A stretch of DNA of 64,000 nucleotides, taken from positions 218,433,741 to 218,497,740 of the forward strand of contig CM041465.1 in assembly GCA_023213395.1 (NCBI GenBank), written 5' to 3'. Position 1 is the stretch's first letter. The number at the start of each line of letters is the position of its first letter. A model generated the notes under the pieces. That model saw only the letters and a program-made list of their open reading frames with translations. It was not told the origin of the DNA and did no database searches. Both the position numbers and the translations under genes were made by a program. Positions 1 to 10,490 of the stretch are shown piece after piece. The DNA comes from Cycas panzhihuaensis (taxonomy: Eukaryota; Cycadophyta).

Positions 1-651
1 TTTTACAAAGCCCTTGTAGGAAAATCGAAGAAATCCGCAGGGATGGATGATGATGATTGGGATGACTTAGATAAAAAGGTACTTAGCACAATACGATTGT
101 ACTTGGAAAATGAAGTCTTATTTAACATCACAAGAGAAGAGATAGCAGTAGGATTATGGACCTGGTTGAAAGACTTATATATGACCAAATTAGTAACGAA
201 TCAAATCTACCTGAAGAGGCAACTGTACTCGTTACGAATGAAGGAAGGTATAAAAATTGCTGACCATTTAAATATTTTCAATACTCTTATTTGTCAGTTG
301 ACTAGTATCAATGGTAAAATTGAGGATGAAGACAAGGTTATTACCTTGTTATGCTCATTGCCTGAATCTTGGGATAATATTATCACCTCAATTAGTTTTA
401 GCACTACAGATGGATTAGATTATGATTCTATTGTGAGTGCTTTACTAATGGAAAAAGTGCAGAGGAAATCTAGTTTTGAAACCTCCACACCAGAAGCCAT
501 GACAGTAAGGGATAGAACTTTTGAGAGAGGACAAAACTCCAGGGATACATCGAGGTCCAAGTCAAAGAGCAAAAAGAGTAAGCTTAAGTGTTGGAATTGT
601 AATAAGACTGGTCACCTCAAGAAGGATTATTACAAAAGGAAGGAGTTCTAG
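1..651 (+). pseudogene. gag: copia gag (capsid/nucleocapsid), 5' truncated by window edge
   Basis: Gag forms the cytoplasmic particle in which reverse transcription occurs. The frame is open from base 1 to the TAG at 649. It covers the central gag region (motifs WDDLDKKVLSTIRLYL, LYMTKLVTNQIYLKRQLYSL, LPESWDNIITSIS), then a basic Ser/Lys/Arg stretch and a zinc knuckle at about 595-640. The knuckle reads CWNCNKTGHLKKDYY: CX2CX4HX4 followed by Tyr where the last Cys belongs, a one-base G-to-A change. About 50 N-terminal residues are missing compared with related gags. The Met at 43 is internal, not the real start. In the living element the frame would continue past 651, where the TAG probably replaced a Gln codon. 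Confidence 0.9.
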
Positions 652-1149
652 AAAAAGGAAGATCTTGCCAAAGAGGTGAATCAGGTGGAGTCAAATCAAG
701 GTATGGATGATGATGTCTTAGTCACTTGTAATATTTCTCATTATCACCATGACTGGTTATTAGATTCAGGTGCTCAGCACCACATGTGTCCACATAAGAG
801 TTTGTTCTTATAATACCAACCTCTTAATGGTGGTGATGTGCTTATGGGAAATGAAGTTTCTTATAAGACAGTAGGTATTGGTAGTATCAGAATTAAGATG
901 TTTAATGGGGTAGTTAGAACATTAACTGAGGTTAAACATGTACCTGATTTGAAAAGGAATCTGATTTCTTTAGGTGAATTAGATTCGGGTGGTTTTAAGC
1001 ATACAGGTCATGAAGGAGTCCTAAAGGTGTCAAAGGGCACCTTAGTTATTATGAAAGCCTTAAAGAAAGGAAATCTTTACATTTTAGTGGGAAGTATAGA
1101 TGTCAACCAAGTAGCTACAGCATCAAAGACTGCAGAAGATCTAGCTTAG
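652..1149 (+). pseudogene. copia aspartic protease region
   Basis: The retroviral-type aspartic protease would cut the gag-pol polyprotein. The active-site block DWLLDSGAQHHMCP lies at about 751-793, with the catalytic Asp-Ser-Gly intact. It is followed by VLMGNEVSYKTVGIG and VKHVPDLKRNLISLGELDSG, both typical of Tork-like protease and its linker. The frame is the same as gag. Stops lie at 811 (TAA) and 1147 (TAG). The end is set where the integrase zinc finger starts. The domain is well preserved apart from the stops. Confidence 0.88.
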
Positions 1150-2280
1150 TTATGGCATCAGAGACTTGGGCACATAAGTAAGAAAGGACTTAAGGTGTTG
1201 ATAAATCATAAGTTGCTTCCTAACTTGTAGCTTTCAAATTTGGCTTTCTATAAACATTGGATTTTTGGAAAGCAGTGTAGACTCATGTTTAAAGTTGGGA
1301 GTCACACTAGTAAAGGCATTCTAGATTACATACATTCAGATGTATGGGGACCAGCCCCTAAAATATCTTGTGGAGGATCATTATATTATATTACATTTAT
1401 AGATGATTACTCCAAGAAGGTATGGGTCTATTTTTTGAAAAGGAAATCTGAAGTTTTTAGTGTCTTTAAGCAGTTCAAGGCTTTAGTTAAGAATAGTACT
1501 GGTAAGATAATCAAATATTTAAGAACTCACAATGGAGGTGAGTTCAACTCCTTGGAGTTTGAGAACTATTACAGAGAAGCTGGGATTGAAAGACATAAGA
1601 CTACTAGCTATACTCCACAGCAAAATGGCATTGCTGAGTGCATGAATAAGACACTCTTGGAAAGAGCAAGAAGCATGCTAAGTAATACAGGAGTGGAGTA
1701 GGGCTTATGGGAAGAAGATGTTTAAACAGCTTACTATCTGGTAAACAGATCACCATCACTTGCAATAGATTATAAGATTCCTGAAGAGGTATGGACTAGA
1801 CATCCATGTGATTATTCAAATTTAAAAGTTTTTGGTTGTGATGCTTATGCCTGGACTGATAAAAGTAAACATTCAAAGTTAGACCCAAAATCCAAGAGAT
1901 ATATCTTTGTTGGTTATGGTGATAAGAATGATGTAAAGGGATACATGTTGTGGGATCCTACTTCCCACAAAATCACCATTAACAGAGATGTCATATTTGA
2001 TGAATCTCCCCTTGTAAAATCAGATAGTGTAGAAGCTGAAATGAAACAGGAACAACAAGCTGAACATCAACAAGTTAAGTTTGAAATGCAGCCATTTGTG
2101 GAATCAGAAGAGCATGAAGATCTTTCTGAAGATGAATCAGTAGTAGATTCACAAGAGTATGTGGACACTCCTCTACCAACAGTTAGAAGATCTACATGAG
2201 TTAGTCATCCACCTGATAGGTATAGCCCTTATATTTCTATTGCTTTGGTTTCCAATGATGGTGAGCCCACATGTTATTAG
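1150..2280 (+). pseudogene. copia integrase
   Basis: Integrase joins the cDNA to chromosomal DNA. The zinc-binding start WHQRLGHIS is at 1153-1179. The Cys pair of the HHCC finger is poorly kept: only one Cys is clear, in GKQCRLMFKVG. The catalytic core shows IHSDVWGP (first Asp), YITFIDDYSKKVWVYFLK, an RTHNGGEF block where RSDNGGEF is usual (Asp replaced by His) and QQNGIAECMNKT (Glu kept). The C-terminal GKGY-like block FVGYGDKNDVKGYMLW is at about 1908-1950, followed by an acidic linker. Stops lie at 1228, 1699, 1723 and 2197; the last is TGA in RST*VSHPP, where Arg (CGA) is expected. Confidence 0.9.
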
Positions 2281-3821
2281 GAAGCAGTAGATGATATCCA
2301 TGGAGAGAAGTGGATAAGGGCTATGTAGGAAGAGAAAGATGCTTTGAAGAAAAATAATTTATGGAACTTGGTAGAACTTCCACATGGTAGGAATATTGTT
2401 GGTTGCAGGTGGGTTTTCAAAAAGAAAACAGATGTTGATAAAAAGGTTGATAAATACACGGTAAGACTTATGCCTAAAGGTTTTGCATAGAAAGCAGGTA
2501 TTGACTTTCATGAGATCTTTTCACTAGTTGTCAAACTTGTTTCAATTCGAGTGCTATTAACATTATTAGCTTCTCTTGATTTGGAGTTGGAGTAGTTAGA
2601 TATAAAAATAACTTTTCTACATGGAGATTTAAATAAGGAGATCTATATAGATCAACTAGAAGGGTTTGTACAAGATGGTAGGAAAAGACTTATTTGCAAG
2701 CTCAAGAAATCATTGTATGGCCTGAAGTAATCACCGAGGCAGTGGTACAAGAAGTTTAATGCCTTCATGAAGAGCCAAAATTTTAAAAGAAGTAAGTATG
2801 ATCATTGTGTTTACTTTAAATTTATAGATAATAGTTTATTTATTATCCTGATATTATATGTTGATAACATGACGGTTGCAAGCAAGAGCATGGAAGAAAT
2901 CAATAAGCTAAAGGCTCAATTGGCTAGGACTTTTAATATAAAGGATCTAAGAGCTACAAAATAAATCTTAGGCATGGAGATACACAGAGACATGAAAAAT
3001 GGTAAGCTATGGTTATCATAGTAGAAATATGTAGAGAAGGTGCTAACCAAATTTGGTATGGTAAATATGAAACCAGTGAGTATCCCATTGGCTTCCCACT
3101 TCAATCTTTCTTTGAATATGAGTCTTAGTAGTAAAGAAGAAAAGTCTTATATGTCTCATGTGCCTTATGCCAGTGTAGTAGGAAGTTTGATATATGCCAT
3201 GGTATGTGCAAGACCTGATATTTCACATGAAGTTGGTGTAGTGAGTAGGTTTATGGAAAATCCAGGAAAGGAACATTAGGCTGTAGTGAAATGGGTGCTT
3301 CGGTATTTGAGAGGCATGAGCGACTACTGCATCACCTTTAGAGGTACAGGTAATCAGGTTTATGTATATGTCGATTCAGACTTTGCAGGAGATTTAGACA
3401 AAAGAAGGTCTACTTCAAGTTATATTTTTACTCTTGCAAATGGTCCAGTTAGTTGGATTTCCAAATTGCAGAGCACAATTGCACTGTCAACTACAAAAGC
3501 TGAATATGTTACTATAGCACATGCTTGTAAAGAAGTAATCTAGTTACAAGGTCTATTGGTTGAGCTTGGAAAGAGATAGGAAAATGTAAAGGTATTTTGT
3601 GATAGTCAAAGTGCCATTGACTTAGCCAAGAATCCAGCTTATCACGTAGAACAAAGCATATTACTCTGAAGTACCATTTTGTTAGACAGTTTATGGAAGT
3701 AGGTGGAGTAGCACTTGAGAAGATTCACACCAATCAAAATTATGTTGATATATTCATAAAACTAGTACCATTAGATAAATTCAAATGGTGTTTGACTTCT
3801 CTTGGATTGCAGAAAAGATGA
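2281..3821 (+). pseudogene. copia reverse transcriptase and RNase H
   Basis: These domains copy element RNA to DNA and remove the RNA strand. The RT start NNLWNLVELPHGRNIVGCRW is followed by FLHGDLNKEIYIDQLEGF, SLYGLK*SPRQWYKKF and LYVDNMTVAS. In the last, the second catalytic Asp is Asn, so RT is dead. RNase H covers VYVDSDFAGDLDKRRSTSSY, STTKAEY and VFCDSQSAIDLAKNPAYH. Ten stops occur (2326, 2488, 2593, 2728, 2962, 3019, 3022, 3277, 3541, 3577), mostly at positions that are Gln in relatives; 3277 and 3541 are at expected Trp. A 1-base loss at about 3647 shifts the frame; the reading then ends at TGA 3819-3821. Confidence 0.93.
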
Positions 3822-3858
3822 TGAAGGGTCTAGGAAGGGTACCAAGTAAATTGTTGTC

Positions 3859-3868
3859 AAGGTGGAGA
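3859..3868 (+). other. polypurine tract of the first copia element
   Basis: AAGGTGGAGA lies one base before the TGTTGG start of the LTR. This is the usual copia arrangement, where the tract primes plus-strand DNA synthesis. Confidence 0.85.
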
Positions 3869-3869
3869 T

Positions 3870-4331
3870 TGTTGGATATTATGACAACAATATTTTGGGG
3901 TTAAAATTTTGGTGTGTTTTCAGTGCAGTTTCCTCTCCTAATCTTTCTCGTGGGGTACCAAGGGGGGTAAGAGACCCACTTGGGCGGGGGGTGTGGTGGG
4001 CATGGAACGCCCCCCGCTAAAAGGGGTTTGGGAGCGATAGCCCCCGACCCAAAACATTAACCCTTTAAACCTTATTAATTTGTAAAGAGAATTAGGTTCG
4101 TTCGATACAAATACACTAGATTCTATGGTTGAGATTTAGGTCTTAGATGTTCCTCTCATGTAGCCTGTTTTAGGGCTTTTCTTATTATGTTGTAATGTAA
4201 TGCAATGTACTTTGATGAGGGCAGAAGCTGGTTGTTGTTTTGTAGAGCACTCTGCTACTAAAATGTATTGTTTCTCCATTCTACAATAATAAAGATCGAT
4301 ACCTTACCTATATGGATGTTTCCTTAGCACA
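3870..4331 (+). repeat. 3' LTR of the first copia element (462 bp)
   Basis: It starts TGTTGGATAT directly after the polypurine tract and ends in ...TTAGCACA, giving TG...CA ends. An AATAAA-type poly(A) signal lies near 4286. The middle is G/C-rich and strongly palindromic, unlike the AT-rich surroundings (see the separate entry). The 5' partner LTR is outside the window, so the insertion cannot be dated from LTR divergence here. Confidence 0.82.
3984..4050 (+). repeat. G-run/C-run hairpins inside the LTR
   Basis: GCGGGGGG at 3984-3991 pairs perfectly with CCCCCCGC at 4010-4017, with an 18-base loop. A second imperfect hairpin, GGGGTTTGGGAGCGATAG followed by CCCCCGACCC, lies at 4023-4050. A close variant of the second one occurs in an unrelated copia LTR at 11966-11999. 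Confidence 0.75.
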
Positions 4332-4514
4332 CTGTTAGGATTTTACCATGTTATATTAGGTGCACATGTGATGTTTAGCTTGTATATTGATGTTGTTATA
4401 TTATCTCTATTTTTAGAACTTGCATGTTAAATCTTAGTTTCAATTCTTGTGACTAGTTGCAAAACAGTTTAGATCTTATGGTAGTTTAAGGTTTAGGACC
4501 TTGTATTCTCAACA
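4332..4514. other. AT-rich spacer, nothing recognised
   Basis: This lies between the end of the first LTR and the first readable codons of the next copia fragment. No frame, LTR partner or structural motif is visible. Confidence 0.5.
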
Positions 4515-4867
4515 GAAGACATGGCATTTGTCTGTTATGCTAGTGTTATTGGTAGCTTAATGTATGCAATAGTTTACACTTGACTAGATATTACCCATGA
4601 AGTGGGAGTAATTAGCAGGTATATGTTAAACCTAGGTAAGGAGTATTGGGTGGCTATGAAAAGAATTTTCAAGTGTCTATAGGGTACATCAAACTATGGA
4701 ATTTGTTATTAAGGAGATCCCATAGAGAGTATAATAGTAAACCTAACAGGTTTTATTGATGTTGATTGGGCTAGAGATATTGATAGTAGAAGATTTATAA
4801 TTAGGTATTTTTTACCTTTTGTGGTGGCACAATCATCTAGATGAGTAAAAGATAGCAAGTTATGGTA
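4515..4867 (+). pseudogene. copia RT/RNase H fragment, left half of an interrupted element
   Basis: The text resembles the end of RT and start of RNase H: FVCYASVIGSLMYAIVYT, DITHEVGVISRYM, GKEYWVAMKRIFKCL, then GFIDVDWARDIDSRRF. It carries frameshifts and stops. Its last codons read MSKR*QQVMV-like up to position 4872. The protein then resumes without loss at 11446-11451 as LSSTEVEYMA. The two halves therefore belong to one gene split by the insertion at 4873-11445. The part upstream of 4515 is missing. Confidence 0.85.
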
Positions 4868-4872
4868 CTTTC
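4868..4872 (+). repeat. target-site duplication CTTTC, left copy
   Basis: CTTTC here equals CTTTC at 11446-11450. Joining the host at this repeat restores the order of the copia RNase H reading frame. The shared stretch is actually ACTTTCTA, so the exact 5 bp register could slide by a base or two. CTTTC leaves ends TA...CA on the insert. Confidence 0.8.
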
Positions 4873-4955
4873 TATTAAACTATGGCTAGTTCACTTGCCA
4901 AGGAGTCCTCTTCCTAAATCACCCTGGGACTTTTGGTGTAACGGTAAGTCACAAG
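4873..4955 (+). repeat. TRIM-type short LTR forming the 5' end of the composite insert
   Basis: It aligns along its length with the 86 bp LTRs at 53971 and 54211. The start TATTAAACTATG matches TGTTGGAGTGTG with one transversion and otherwise only G/A changes. The core AGTCCTCTTCC(T/C)AAATCACCC and ACTTTTGGTGTAAC is nearly identical. It starts exactly at the target-site duplication and ends directly at the primer site, so it is a genuine terminal LTR rather than a random fragment. Confidence 0.8.
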
Positions 4956-4967
4956 TGGTATCAGAGC
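4956..4967 (+). other. primer-binding site (initiator tRNA-Met)
   Basis: TGGTATCAGAGC is the standard copia primer site, complementary to the 3' end of the initiator methionine tRNA. Confidence 0.9.
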
Positions 4968-5479
4968 TAGAAGGGGATCTATTCACTCCATTCCACTTAC
5001 ATAGAGTTATTTTGCCTCTCCTTCACCTTCAATGTGAAGTATTGAGAGTGCATTCCTTTTTTTTAACATTTTGAAAGTAGCAACAATAGTAAAGCATCAC
5101 CAAAGTAGTAATAACAACAAAGCATCACAAAAGTAGCAACAACAATAAAGCAAGCACAAAAAGCAAGCAAGCATATTTGGTAAGTTTCTATTTCAATTTT
5201 CAGTTATATGGAAACATCTTACACTATTCCTAAATGGAATCTCATCCGTATGATCTATACCGCCAGTTCTTGACTTATGCGCACACTCGCCTTGGTTGAA
5301 ATAGACTAAGGTTGGCCAAAGTCCAGGCCCTAAGGGAGGTGTGAGTTTCATATTGGGTCAGGTCTTAACTGGAATAGTGGTAGAGGGACAGGTTATCCAT
5401 ACCTATGGTCTCCAATCAGGGTTAATCATGATAACTACCTGGGAAAACTGAAAACCTTAATGCAAGATTAAAATTAACC
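4968..5479 (+). other. untranslated leader of the composite copia insert
   Basis: Noncoding. The first about 80 bases (GGATCTATTCACTCCATTCC onward) match the leader of the reverse-strand element near 16000-16070. About 5075-5175 holds short degenerate repeats of AAAGTAGCAACAACAATAAAGCATCAC type. The stretch 5215-5400 matches 14640-14870 on the reverse strand. Relative to that element about 1 kb is missing between the two blocks. Confidence 0.75.
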
Positions 5480-5724
5480 TAGTCCAATATCCGTCATAGC
5501 CATGGGATACACAGTACCATTTGACTCTTCAGAGGAGATATAAAGCTACTCATTAGTTAACTGGGTGAGGACTGGGAGTACTTGGGCTCTACTATGACTT
5601 GGATTTCATCACCAAGCACAGGTGTGGGTATTGCAGGTGAAGGCCCTAATCGTATACTAGAAGCCTTAGGCATCGAAACCTCACCTGCATCTAGACATAA
5701 GTGAGAGGTTAGTGGCATGACACA
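5480..5724 (+). repeat. leader block B, copy 1
   Basis: A 245 bp block (TCATAGCCATGGGATACAC ... GAGGTTAGTGGCATGACACA) is present three times in the window: here, at 11211-11445 directly after the 312 bp LTR, and on the reverse strand at 14351-14594. It is noncoding and lies just before gag. Confidence 0.85.
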
Positions 5725-5929
5725 TCACCACTCTTTGCCAGCTCTACATTAGGCCTCATTCTTGCATCATTACCTATATTTATTTTTTATATAATTATTG
5801 AAAAATAGTTAATCATTGCTTACTTCTCATCATAATAATCATTTCTACATCCTTGTTACACTAGGTATATTAGCCACACGTGTCAGTGGCACATACTTCT
5901 ATCATCTCTTCTACTTCTTCATCATCACC

Positions 5930-7110
5930 ATATCATCTCAATTCAAGCAAAATATTAACTGCATATTAAAAGGCAAAGAAAATTGGGATATATGGTAGAC
6001 TGGAATTTAAAATATTACAAAGTATGAAGGCCTTTGGAGAGCCCACTTGTAGCCTACACCCAGCGTACAAAACGGCTACAATAGCTGCTTCGAGTGGATC
6101 TGCCCCAATAACTCCTACAGATGCTACAGCTAAACTACAATGGGAGATAGATGATGAAAAGATTCATGCAAGAATTTTGTTGGTCATTGATTACTCCTTG
6201 CACAACTTGATAAACGAAGAGGAATATGATACAGCCTGGAAGGTCCTAGAAGTTCTTAGAAAGAACATTGATACAAAGTCAGATTTAGAATTTGTTCATC
6301 TTGTTTTGAAAATGAATAAATTAAAAATACAAAAGGGATGAGATCATGAGATAATAAATCTCCTTTGACCAATCAAATAGGCAATTGACAAAGACTTTAA
6401 GACCCAATGTATCACTTAGGTATTTTTGATCTAGTCATGTTTACATATCCCTGATTATAAAAACTTGCTTGGAAGTCTTCAATCTAGTGGAACATTAAAG
6501 ACACTCAACTTCGAAGAACTTGCCGAGAAGTTCATAAAATTTGACAAGACCTTTGATACAAACTTTGTAGCCTATAACTCTCTTCCAGATGTAGCCTTTG
6601 AGGTAGAAGAAGAAGTTTACTACACAAAAAATCATGGTCCCTCTCATGGTAGAGGAAATAACTAAGCAAGAGGAAGAGGAAGAAATATGGAAAATCATCC
6701 ATAAGGTCAATCAAATCCTCAATCATAACCTTGATAGTTTCAAGGCTAAGGGACACCTCAACAAAGAGCAAGATAGTCAGGTCAAACTAGTACTTCTTCA
6801 GGGACTAGTAATCAAACTATTATGTGTGATCGGTGTAACCGTAAAGGACCCTTAGCAAAAGATTGCAAAACTGCCACTTATAAGTTGGCCAAGTTCCAAC
6901 CAAAACATGGAGCTCATAATGTTAAAGAAACTTGTGAAGAATCCTTTAGTGGTGCAAGTTTTGTACAAGCACATATTCAAAGAATTGAGGGATCTTCAGC
7001 ATTAAATGCCACTAACCAACCAAAGAGATACTTTGAAGCTCGGTGTGGATATATCACTTGTGAATTCCCTTCACCAATGCCAAGCCCTATTGGAATTGCC
7101 AATAGTGTGG
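5930..7110 (+). pseudogene. gag: copia gag of the composite insert
   Basis: The frame beginning at position 6024 continues through many stops to protease. Gag-like blocks include LKGKENWDIW near 5970-5998, EEEYDTAWKVLEVLRKNI and LQSSGTLKTLNFEELAEKFI. The nucleocapsid knuckle at about 6822-6865 reads CDRCNRKGPLAKDC: CX2CX4PX4C, with the zinc-binding His replaced by Pro. Stops are mostly TAG/TAA. The true start cannot be fixed; translation probably began before the Met at 6024, since similarity to the reverse-strand copy extends upstream. Confidence 0.8.
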
Positions 7111-7430
7111 CTTCAATCAATGGACAGTGGATCATGGATATAGGAGCAACTCAATATATGACATGAAATCGTAGTCTATATCAAACATTTGACTCAAATG
7201 TTCATGGAGTTGTTCACATGGCTGATAAATCACAACAACCTATTGAAGGAATTGGCAACATTCACCTGAAACTCCCAGGCTTAGAAGATTTTACATTGCT
7301 TGATGTCTTATATATACCCAATCTCAAACAAAACCTACTCTCTTTATCTACACTTGTTTCTCATGGATTTGATCTGAGTGTAACCGCAAATGACTAGACT
7401 CTTAAGGTCATTCACCCTCTAACTAATCAG
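7111..7430 (+). pseudogene. copia protease region of the composite insert
   Basis: The active-site block WIMDIGATQYMT lies at about 7129-7164, giving D-I-G-A instead of D-S-G-A. It is followed by VVHMADKSQQPIEGIGNI and LYIPNLKQNLLSLSTLVSHGFDL. The frame is the same as gag and integrase. Stops lie at about 7165 and 7395. Confidence 0.82.
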
Positions 7431-8540
7431 GTGGTTTTGATTGGATATCTCTCTAGCAAACTCTTTCGACTGAATAGCTCTCCATCTTCTGAAGCCCATT
7501 GTGCCCAAAGCCCTTGTGCTAATGAAGAATTTATATTTAATTCCATCTTGACCCATCCAACATTGTCACCAGAAGCTCTTTGGCATGCTCGTATGGGCCA
7601 TATTCATATTGATAGACTTAGAGATCTTTTTAATACTCTTCCAAACCTTCCAAAGTTTTCCTCTAAGCCCTTTAAATGTAAAGCTTGTATCATTGCCAAA
7701 TCTCATCAACAACCCTTTCCTAAAACTCAATGGAAATTAAGCCATCCATTACAATTAGTATACTTTGATTTGTGTGGGCCAATGCCCATTCCTTCACTGA
7801 AGGGAAAGCTATATTACATCTCTTTCATTGATGATTTTACTAGAAAAGTATGGGTATCTTTTCTACACAAGAAAGATAAAGCATTCTGTATATTCAAGGA
7901 ATTCAAAGCCCTCACTAAAAAAGAGTCAAGTTATCAACTCAAATGTCTTCTAACTGATAATGGTGGTGAATATACCTCACATGAGTTTGAAACCTACCTT
8001 CGAGACAATGGCATCAAGCATCAAACAACAGTAACAGGTATCCCACAGCAAAATAAAGTTGTCGAGTGTATGAATAGGACAATCATGAACATGGCTCATG
8101 CTATGTTAATATATAAAAATGTACATCCCTATCTATGGGCTAAAGCAATCTGGACAGTTATTTATTATATCAATGTTATTAGGTCATTAAAGGAAGTACA
8201 ATCACCTAATGAAAAGTGGTCAGGACAAGCCCCCATTATTCACTACTTTAGAATTTTTGGCTCTACATGCTATGCCCATATTCTGGATATAGATAGAAAT
8301 AAACTCTAGCTAAAGGCACTTAAAGGCATCTTTGTTGGATACCCTATGGATAAAAAAGGGTATAAGGTCTTCATACCTTCACAACGAAAAATCATCATTA
8401 CCAGAGATGTCATTTTTGTGGAGACAGAGGATCAGTTACTTAAATTAGACTCCATAGTACCCTCATGCCGCTACAATAATATTATAAAGTATGATGTTCA
8501 GATTCTAAAATTTGGGGGGGGGGGGAGGGGACAGACATAA
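7431..8540 (+). pseudogene. copia integrase of the composite insert
   Basis: This is the best preserved integrase in the window. The zinc finger is complete (WHARMGHIHIDRLRDL ... CKACIIAKSHQQPF, H-H-C-C). The core keeps all three acidic residues: YFDLCGPMP, LLTDNGGEY and QQNKVVECMNRT. FRIFGSTCYAHI and a GYPMDKKGYKVF block follow. The reading is open for 292 codons (7431-8309), stops once at TAG 8307 and continues to 8540. A run of twelve G at 8514-8525 is a likely slippage site, because the downstream linker is readable in a different frame (8512-8751). Confidence 0.92.
8514..8529 (+). repeat. G homopolymer at a frame change
   Basis: Twelve G, one A, then four G. The reading frame changes across it, between integrase and the RT linker, which fits replication slippage or a sequencing length error. 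Confidence 0.7.
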
Positions 8541-8996
8541 ATTACTCCAAATGTTAGAAGCTAATAATAGAGCCTTGGAGGATACAAGTTGTGACTCTAA
8601 ACAAATGAGTGCACATCCAGCACCACCTTTTAAAGATAATAGAGTTGACAAAAGTAAAGCCATTATAGAAGAACCATCCTCTCCACCTTTAGTTGATAAA
8701 GGTAAAATAGTGGTAGAAGGACCATCTTCCTCAGGAACATCCTCCTTATAAAATAATCATTTTAACAAATATGATAAGAACCAAGAAGTTGGGGAAATGA
8801 GGACATTATTCCCAACTCAAGGATCTCGAGAAGCCTATCAGCTCAATAAGGACATACAACTAAATGAGGTGGGCAAAATTGGCACTTGAAGTGCCCATAG
8901 AGCAAGGATGCAGGAATCATTATATACTAAGCTTGAACCAATAGAATTGTGCCTTACTCTTAATGAAGAGCCCTTAACGTACCAAGAAGAAATACT

Positions 8997-10490
8997 ATGA
9001 ACGAAGAGTACTACTCTCTTATCAAGAACGGTACATGGGAGCTCGTTGATCTACCACTTGGTAGAAAGGGAGTTTAAAATAAATGGGTGTTCAAAAACAA
9101 ATATAGATCAGATGGTACCCTTGAAAAACATAAGGCGAGGTTGGTAGCTAAAGGATTTACACAAAGGGAAGGCATTGACTACACTAAAGTATTTTCACCT
9201 ACAACCAAGTGGCCTACAATTAGAACTCTTATGGCCTTGGCTACTCAATAGGGTTGGAAAATCCACCAACTAGATATTAAGACTGCATTTCTCAATGGAG
9301 ATCTTGAAGAAGAAATTTACATGGCTTAGCTAGAAGGATATGAGATCGAAGGTCAAGAGCATAAGGTTTGCAGGCTTAGAAAGTCCTTGTATGGCCTTAA
9401 ACAAGCCCCTCACGCTTGGTTTGCCAAATTGTCTGAAAGGATGAGGCAACTTGGATACGAGGTATGTGACTATCAAGATATTGATGCAACATTGTTCATC
9501 AAGTGCCATAAAGATAAAGTCACTTATCTCATAATCTTTATGGATGACATGCTAGTAATGGTTAATAGTGAACAGGCAATAAGCCAGCTAAAAAAGGACC
9601 TTGATAAAACGTTTGAATTGTCTGACCTCAGTTTGATAAAATATTACTCGGGAATTGAAGTAACATAAAAGAATAGAAAATTTTTCCTCTTCCAAGAAAA
9701 ATACATCAACAATCTTCTAACCAAGTTTCAGTTAGAAGATGCTCGACCAGTGATATTACCTATGGATCCTAACACCAAACTCTCAGCTAAAGGTGACACT
9801 AGGGAGGCAGATGTAACACTCTATAGGAAACTTGTAGGTAGTCTCATCTACACTACCAATACAAGGCCAAATATTATACACTTTGCTAGTATTCTTGCTC
9901 GTTACATAACAAATCCTAAGTAGAATCATTGGCAGGTAGTAATGCGAGTGTTGAGATACCTTAAGACAACCAACAAATATGGTCTATTGTATGAACCTGA
10001 TTCAGACTTCAAGCTTTCTACATACACAAACTTAGACTTTGCAGGAGATAAAGATACAGGAAGATCTATGTCTGGGTGTGTAACATTTCTTAGAATAGCA
10101 CCAATATCATGGAGATCCAGACGGTAGAAGATAGTTGCAAATTCAACTACCGAAGCTGAATACATTACTGTTTCTGAGACCAGTAAAGAGGTGATATGGA
10201 TAAGAAAATTATTGGAAACATTGAATATCACCCAAACAAGTCTTATGAGTCTTCATGTGGATAATCAATCAGCAATCTGCATGGCAAAAAATCTTGTATT
10301 TCATGATCATAGTAAACACATAAGTACGAAAGTCCACAGGATTAGGGAACTTGTATATGACAGCACAATTCAATTAGATTACTATCCCACAGTAGATCAA
10401 GTGGCTAACATCTTTACCAAACCACTACAAAGGGTGAAGTTTGAATAGTTCCAAAGGCAGCTCAACCTTAGGGCCTCCATCTTCAATTGA
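8997..10490 (+). pseudogene. copia reverse transcriptase and RNase H of the composite insert
   Basis: One frame runs from 8997 to TGA 10488-10490 with scattered stops. RT blocks are KNGTWELVDLPLGRKGV, KARLVAKGFTQREGIDY, QLDIKTAFLNGDLEEEIYM, SLYGLKQAPHAWFAKL and the active site IIFMDDMLV (FMDD, both Asp kept). RNase H shows YTNLDFAGDKDTGRSMSG, STTEAEYITVS, LHVDNQSAICMAKN and the end DQVANIFTKPLQRVKFE. Stops at 9076, 9249, 9328 and 10446 are mostly at expected Gln positions. About 240 bases of linker before 8997 are too broken to read. Confidence 0.92.

Larger units (their letters stand above)
1..4331 (+). mobile_element. Ty1/copia LTR retrotransposon, Tork-like, 5' end outside window
   Basis: The order gag, protease, integrase, reverse transcriptase, RNase H, polypurine tract, LTR is the copia order. 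The 5' LTR, primer site and start of gag lie left of the window. One forward frame (codons starting at position 1) runs from base 1 to about 3646 with 18 stop codons (13 TAG, 4 TAA, 1 TGA) and no frameshift. A single 1-base loss near 3647 then moves the last 60 codons to another frame. Assignment to the Tork lineage rests on gag and protease wording and is less certain than the copia assignment. The element is dead: besides the stops, the RT active site reads YVDN instead of YVDD. Confidence 0.93.

Noticed and set aside
1-3821. A variant genetic code in which TAG/TAA mean Gln
   Set aside because: Stops also replace Trp (3277, 3541) and Arg (2197), active-site residues are lost by the same kind of transition, and frameshifts exist. 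This is decay of silenced repeats, not code change.
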